DNA of 64,000 nt, taken from assembly GCA_016794585.1 (NCBI GenBank), contig JAEUJM010000005.1, positions 62,001 through 126,000 of the forward strand. The letters run 5' to 3'. Position numbers and translations under genes: made by a program. The DNA is from Acidimicrobiales bacterium. GTDB taxonomy: Bacteria > Actinomycetota > Acidimicrobiia > Acidimicrobiales > DATDAH01. The notes beneath the pieces were generated by a model. The model ran no database searches and had not been told where the DNA came from. It was given only the letters and a program-made list of their open reading frames with translations. Each line of letters starts with the position of its first letter. Positions within the stretch are counted from its first letter, which is position 1. Below, in pieces: positions 61,947 through 64,000 of the stretch.

Positions 61947-63569
61947 GTGACCGGCTGGGAGGAGGCAGAGCCGATCCTGGCGACCCACCGCCCGCCGTCA
62001 CCCTGGGTCGGCCCGGTGGTGGCCATGGCGGTCGCCGCGGGCCTGATCGCGACCGGCCACGGCGCGGCCGCGGCGTTGCTCGTCGTCGTGGCGACGGCGG
62101 TGACGGTCGCCGCCCGGGTGAGCGGTCGCGCCGAGGCGGTCATCGGCCACGCCACCCGGCTCGCGGGCCGGGTCGCGTTCCACGCGTTGTCGATCGTGCT
62201 GCTCGCGGTCGTCGGCCTCATCGTGTTCGTGCCCGTGTGGCTGGCCTGCACGCTGTTGCGGTGGGACCCGCTCGGTGGCTTCGGTGACGGCCGCGCCGGG
62301 CGCTGGCAGCGCCGGGACCTCGCGTCCGGCGGCCGGCCGGTTCCCGCCCGGCCCTTCGCCGACGACCGACGCCGACGGGTCGGACGGCCCCGAGCACATG
62401 CCGCGCTCGTCGCCGTCGTCCCCTTCCTGATCGTGGCCGCCGTCGCCGTCGCCCGTCAGGACCGCCTGGTCGACATCGCCTACGAGCTCCTGCCCGAACG
62501 CGACGGCCAGGCCGCAGGGCAGCAGCAACCGATGCCCGTCGTGCGCACCGAAGTCGACCCGCGCACCCGCCCGGGCGACATCGACGACGTCCCGAACTGG
62601 TTCGGAGGGGCCGGACCACGCGCCAACAACGACCCGCACGTGGCCAGAGGGGACGAGGACTGGTACGCGCAGTACGACGTGGACAGCGCCAACCTTCGCT
62701 ACCTGCTGGACCCGTACCTGACCATCCGCCATCCGGACTACCAGAGCGCGCACATCAACATCACCGATCGGGTCCGCCGCAGCTGGCAGCCCGCGGGCCT
62801 CGACGCCACCGATGCCCTCGAGGTCTGGTTCTTCGGCGGCTCGGCGCTGTTCGGCGCCGAGCAGCGCGACGAGTTCACCATCCCCTCCCAGGTCGCCCGT
62901 CTCGCCGCGGACGAAGGGCGGATGCTCCGGGTCCAGAACTTCGCCATGCCGTCCTACGTCGCCTGGCAGGACCAGGCCCTGCTCGCGCAGATGCTCACCG
63001 AGCGCACTCCGCCCGACCTGATCGTGGTGTACGACGGCTACAACGACTTCGGCCTCTATTCCGGGGTCGGTGCCCCGACCGAGCAGTCCACCCTCTTCGC
63101 GGACGACATCCGCCAGGGCCTCATCGACCGCGGGGCGCAGCTCGTCGGTGGTGCCGACGAGGACCCCACTCCCCGCACCGCCGAGCCCTCCCCGGCGAAC
63201 GCCGCCCGCCTCTACAACCTGGCGGTCGCCGCCGGGCGATCGAGTGCCGCCGCCGCCGGCGTGCCCATCCTCCACTTCTTCCAGCCCAGCCTGTGGTCCC
63301 GGTCGACGACAGCCGACGATCCCACCCTGGCCAGCCTCGAGATCGACCGAGCCTTCCGCGACCGGTTCTCGGATGCGCTCGACGAGATGCGCGCCGACCT
63401 GCGGCCCGAGGTGGTCGACCTGGCCGACGCCCTCGACGGCTTCGAGGAGATCGCTTACGCGGACGAGGTGCACCACAACGAGCCTGCCGCTGCGGTCGTC
63501 GCTTCGGCGCTCTACGAGGCCATCTCCCCGACGCTGTCGATCCTCGAGGCACAGCGTGACGCAGGCTGA
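61947..63569 (+). CDS. Membrane SGNH-type protein, probably glycan acyltransferase or hydrolase
   Basis: The 540-residue protein has three or four transmembrane segments (~20-40, ~45-65, ~70-100, ~150-170) and an extracytoplasmic SGNH domain: block I in WFFGGSALFGAEQ, block III in VVYDGYNDFGLY, and a block V-like DEVHHNEPAAA with the catalytic His. Family members with membrane anchors modify surface polysaccharides or sugar acids. The GTG at 61947 is 7 bases after TTGAAT; the ATG at 61938 in the same frame adds three residues. Unlinked to MetY. Confidence 0.75.
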   Translation: MTGWEEAEPILATHRPPSPWVGPVVAMAVAAGLIATGHGAAAALLVVVATAVTVAARVSGRAEAVIGHATRLAGRVAFHALSIVLLAVVGLIVFVPVWLACTLLRWDPLGGFGDGRAGRWQRRDLASGGRPVPARPFADDRRRRVGRPRAHAALVAVVPFLIVAAVAVARQDRLVDIAYELLPERDGQAAGQQQPMPVVRTEVDPRTRPGDIDDVPNWFGGAGPRANNDPHVARGDEDWYAQYDVDSANLRYLLDPYLTIRHPDYQSAHINITDRVRRSWQPAGLDATDALEVWFFGGSALFGAEQRDEFTIPSQVARLAADEGRMLRVQNFAMPSYVAWQDQALLAQMLTERTPPDLIVVYDGYNDFGLYSGVGAPTEQSTLFADDIRQGLIDRGAQLVGGADEDPTPRTAEPSPANAARLYNLAVAAGRSSAAAAGVPILHFFQPSLWSRSTTADDPTLASLEIDRAFRDRFSDALDEMRADLRPEVVDLADALDGFEEIAYADEVHHNEPAAAVVASALYEAISPTLSILEAQRDAG

Positions 63570-63602
63570 CGGGCCTCCTCCCTCCCACAGGAGCGTGCGC
63601 CG

Positions 63603-64000
63603 CTACCCGAGGCGCTCGATCACCGTGGCGTTGGCCTGGCCGCCGCCCTCGCACATGGTCTGGAAGCCGAAGCGGCCGCCGGTCGACTCGAGGTCGTGCA
63701 ACAGCGTGGTCATGATGCGCACGCCGCTGGCGCCGAGGGGATGGCCGATGGCGATGGCACCGCCGCGCGGGTTGTAGCGCTCGGGATCGGGCTGGAACTC
63801 GCTGGCCCACATGAGGGCGATGGCGGCGAAGGCCTCGTTGCACTCCATCGAGTCGAAGTCCGAGATCGACATCCCCGAACGCTCGAGCAGCTTGCGGGTG
63901 GCGGGGTTGGGTGCCGAGAGCACGAGGTACGGGTCCTCGGCCGCCACCACGAGGTGGCGGAACGCGGCCCGGATGGGCAGGCCGTTGGCCTCGGCGAACT
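63603..64000 (-). CDS. Acetyl-CoA acetyltransferase (thiolase), C-terminal part
   Basis: The frame is open to the window edge; 132 residues are visible. They include ANGLPIRAAFRHLVVAAEDP, CNEAFAAIALMWASEF, GGAIAIGHPLGASGVRIMTTL with the catalytic His, and QTMCEGGGQANATVIE with the second Cys. It belongs to the thiolase family, distinct from FadA5, and cleaves 3-ketoacyl-CoA in beta-oxidation. The N-terminal nucleophile Cys is outside the window. Confidence 0.88.
   Translation of the reverse strand, partial: FAEANGLPIRAAFRHLVVAAEDPYLVLSAPNPATRKLLERSGMSISDFDSMECNEAFAAIALMWASEFQPDPERYNPRGGAIAIGHPLGASGVRIMTTLLHDLESTGGRFGFQTMCEGGGQANATVIERLG

Overview
The window is about 70-72% GC, codes densely on both strands, and has WhiB, deazaflavin-dependent nitroreductase, lipoprotein and steroid-degradation genes of actinobacterial type. 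It fits a free-living Actinomycetota, most likely of the class Acidimicrobiia (inference from gene content and protein style; no rRNA is present). I see no tRNA, rRNA, CRISPR array, transposase, phage gene or replication origin.

Layout. 1-2.6 kb: lipoprotein fragment and a two-gene envelope polysaccharide unit with an O-antigen-ligase-like protein. 2.6-6 kb: lipoprotein, a CarH-like B12 photoreceptor regulator with an unusual DNA-binding domain, a fasciclin lipoprotein behind a 27-bp palindrome, a small membrane protein and a WhiB protein. 6-14 kb: SDR, steroid thiolase FadA5 and alpha-methylacyl-CoA racemase divergently transcribed from a KstR-like site, nitroreductase, enoyl-CoA hydratase, a FadE26/FadE29-like dehydrogenase, SDR. 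14-22 kb: alpha-carbonic anhydrase, HIT-like protein, truncated DUF433 protein, DUF429 protein, acetyltransferase, acyl-CoA dehydrogenase, and a large secreted CocE-type hydrolase with SLH repeats. 22-29 kb: LLM flavin oxidoreductase, FadD17-like CoA ligase, epoxide hydrolase, CYP142-like P450 and a MerB-like protein, with two further KstR-like sites. 29-37 kb: secreted repeat protein, TetR plus ferritin-like diiron protein under a triple operator, two SDRs, a fused double CoA-transferase and a GH3 enzyme. 38-50 kb: esterase, small antitoxin-like protein, enoyl-CoA hydratase, a second (degenerate) double CoA-transferase, amidohydrolase, phosphatase, three SDRs, zinc alcohol dehydrogenase, SGNH lipoprotein, CoA ligase. 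50-64 kb: hemolysin III, two divergent pairs of acyl-CoA dehydrogenases, enoyl-CoA hydratase, CoA-transferase, GGDEF-EAL protein, MetY, membrane SGNH protein and a thiolase fragment.

How the genes work together. CYP142-like P450, FadD17, Mcr, FadE-type dehydrogenases, an Rv3548c-like SDR and FadA5 are the kinds of enzymes that oxidise, activate, epimerise and beta-oxidise a sterol side chain. Three near-matches to the KstR motif lie at their promoters, so part of this window is probably a sterol (or bile-acid) side-chain regulon. The remaining CoA-transferases, SDRs, dehydrogenases and ligases look like further CoA-thioester catabolism whose substrates I cannot name.

Recurrent DNA structure: many starts sit 6-8 bases after a TANNNT box (leaderless mRNA), several divergent promoters carry perfect palindromes, and palindromic or repeated elements occur between convergent genes and even inside coding sequence, including a ~90-bp element shared in frame by two unrelated CoA-metabolism genes. 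The CarH-like regulator with its neighbouring palindrome and the in-gene repeat are the most interesting candidates.
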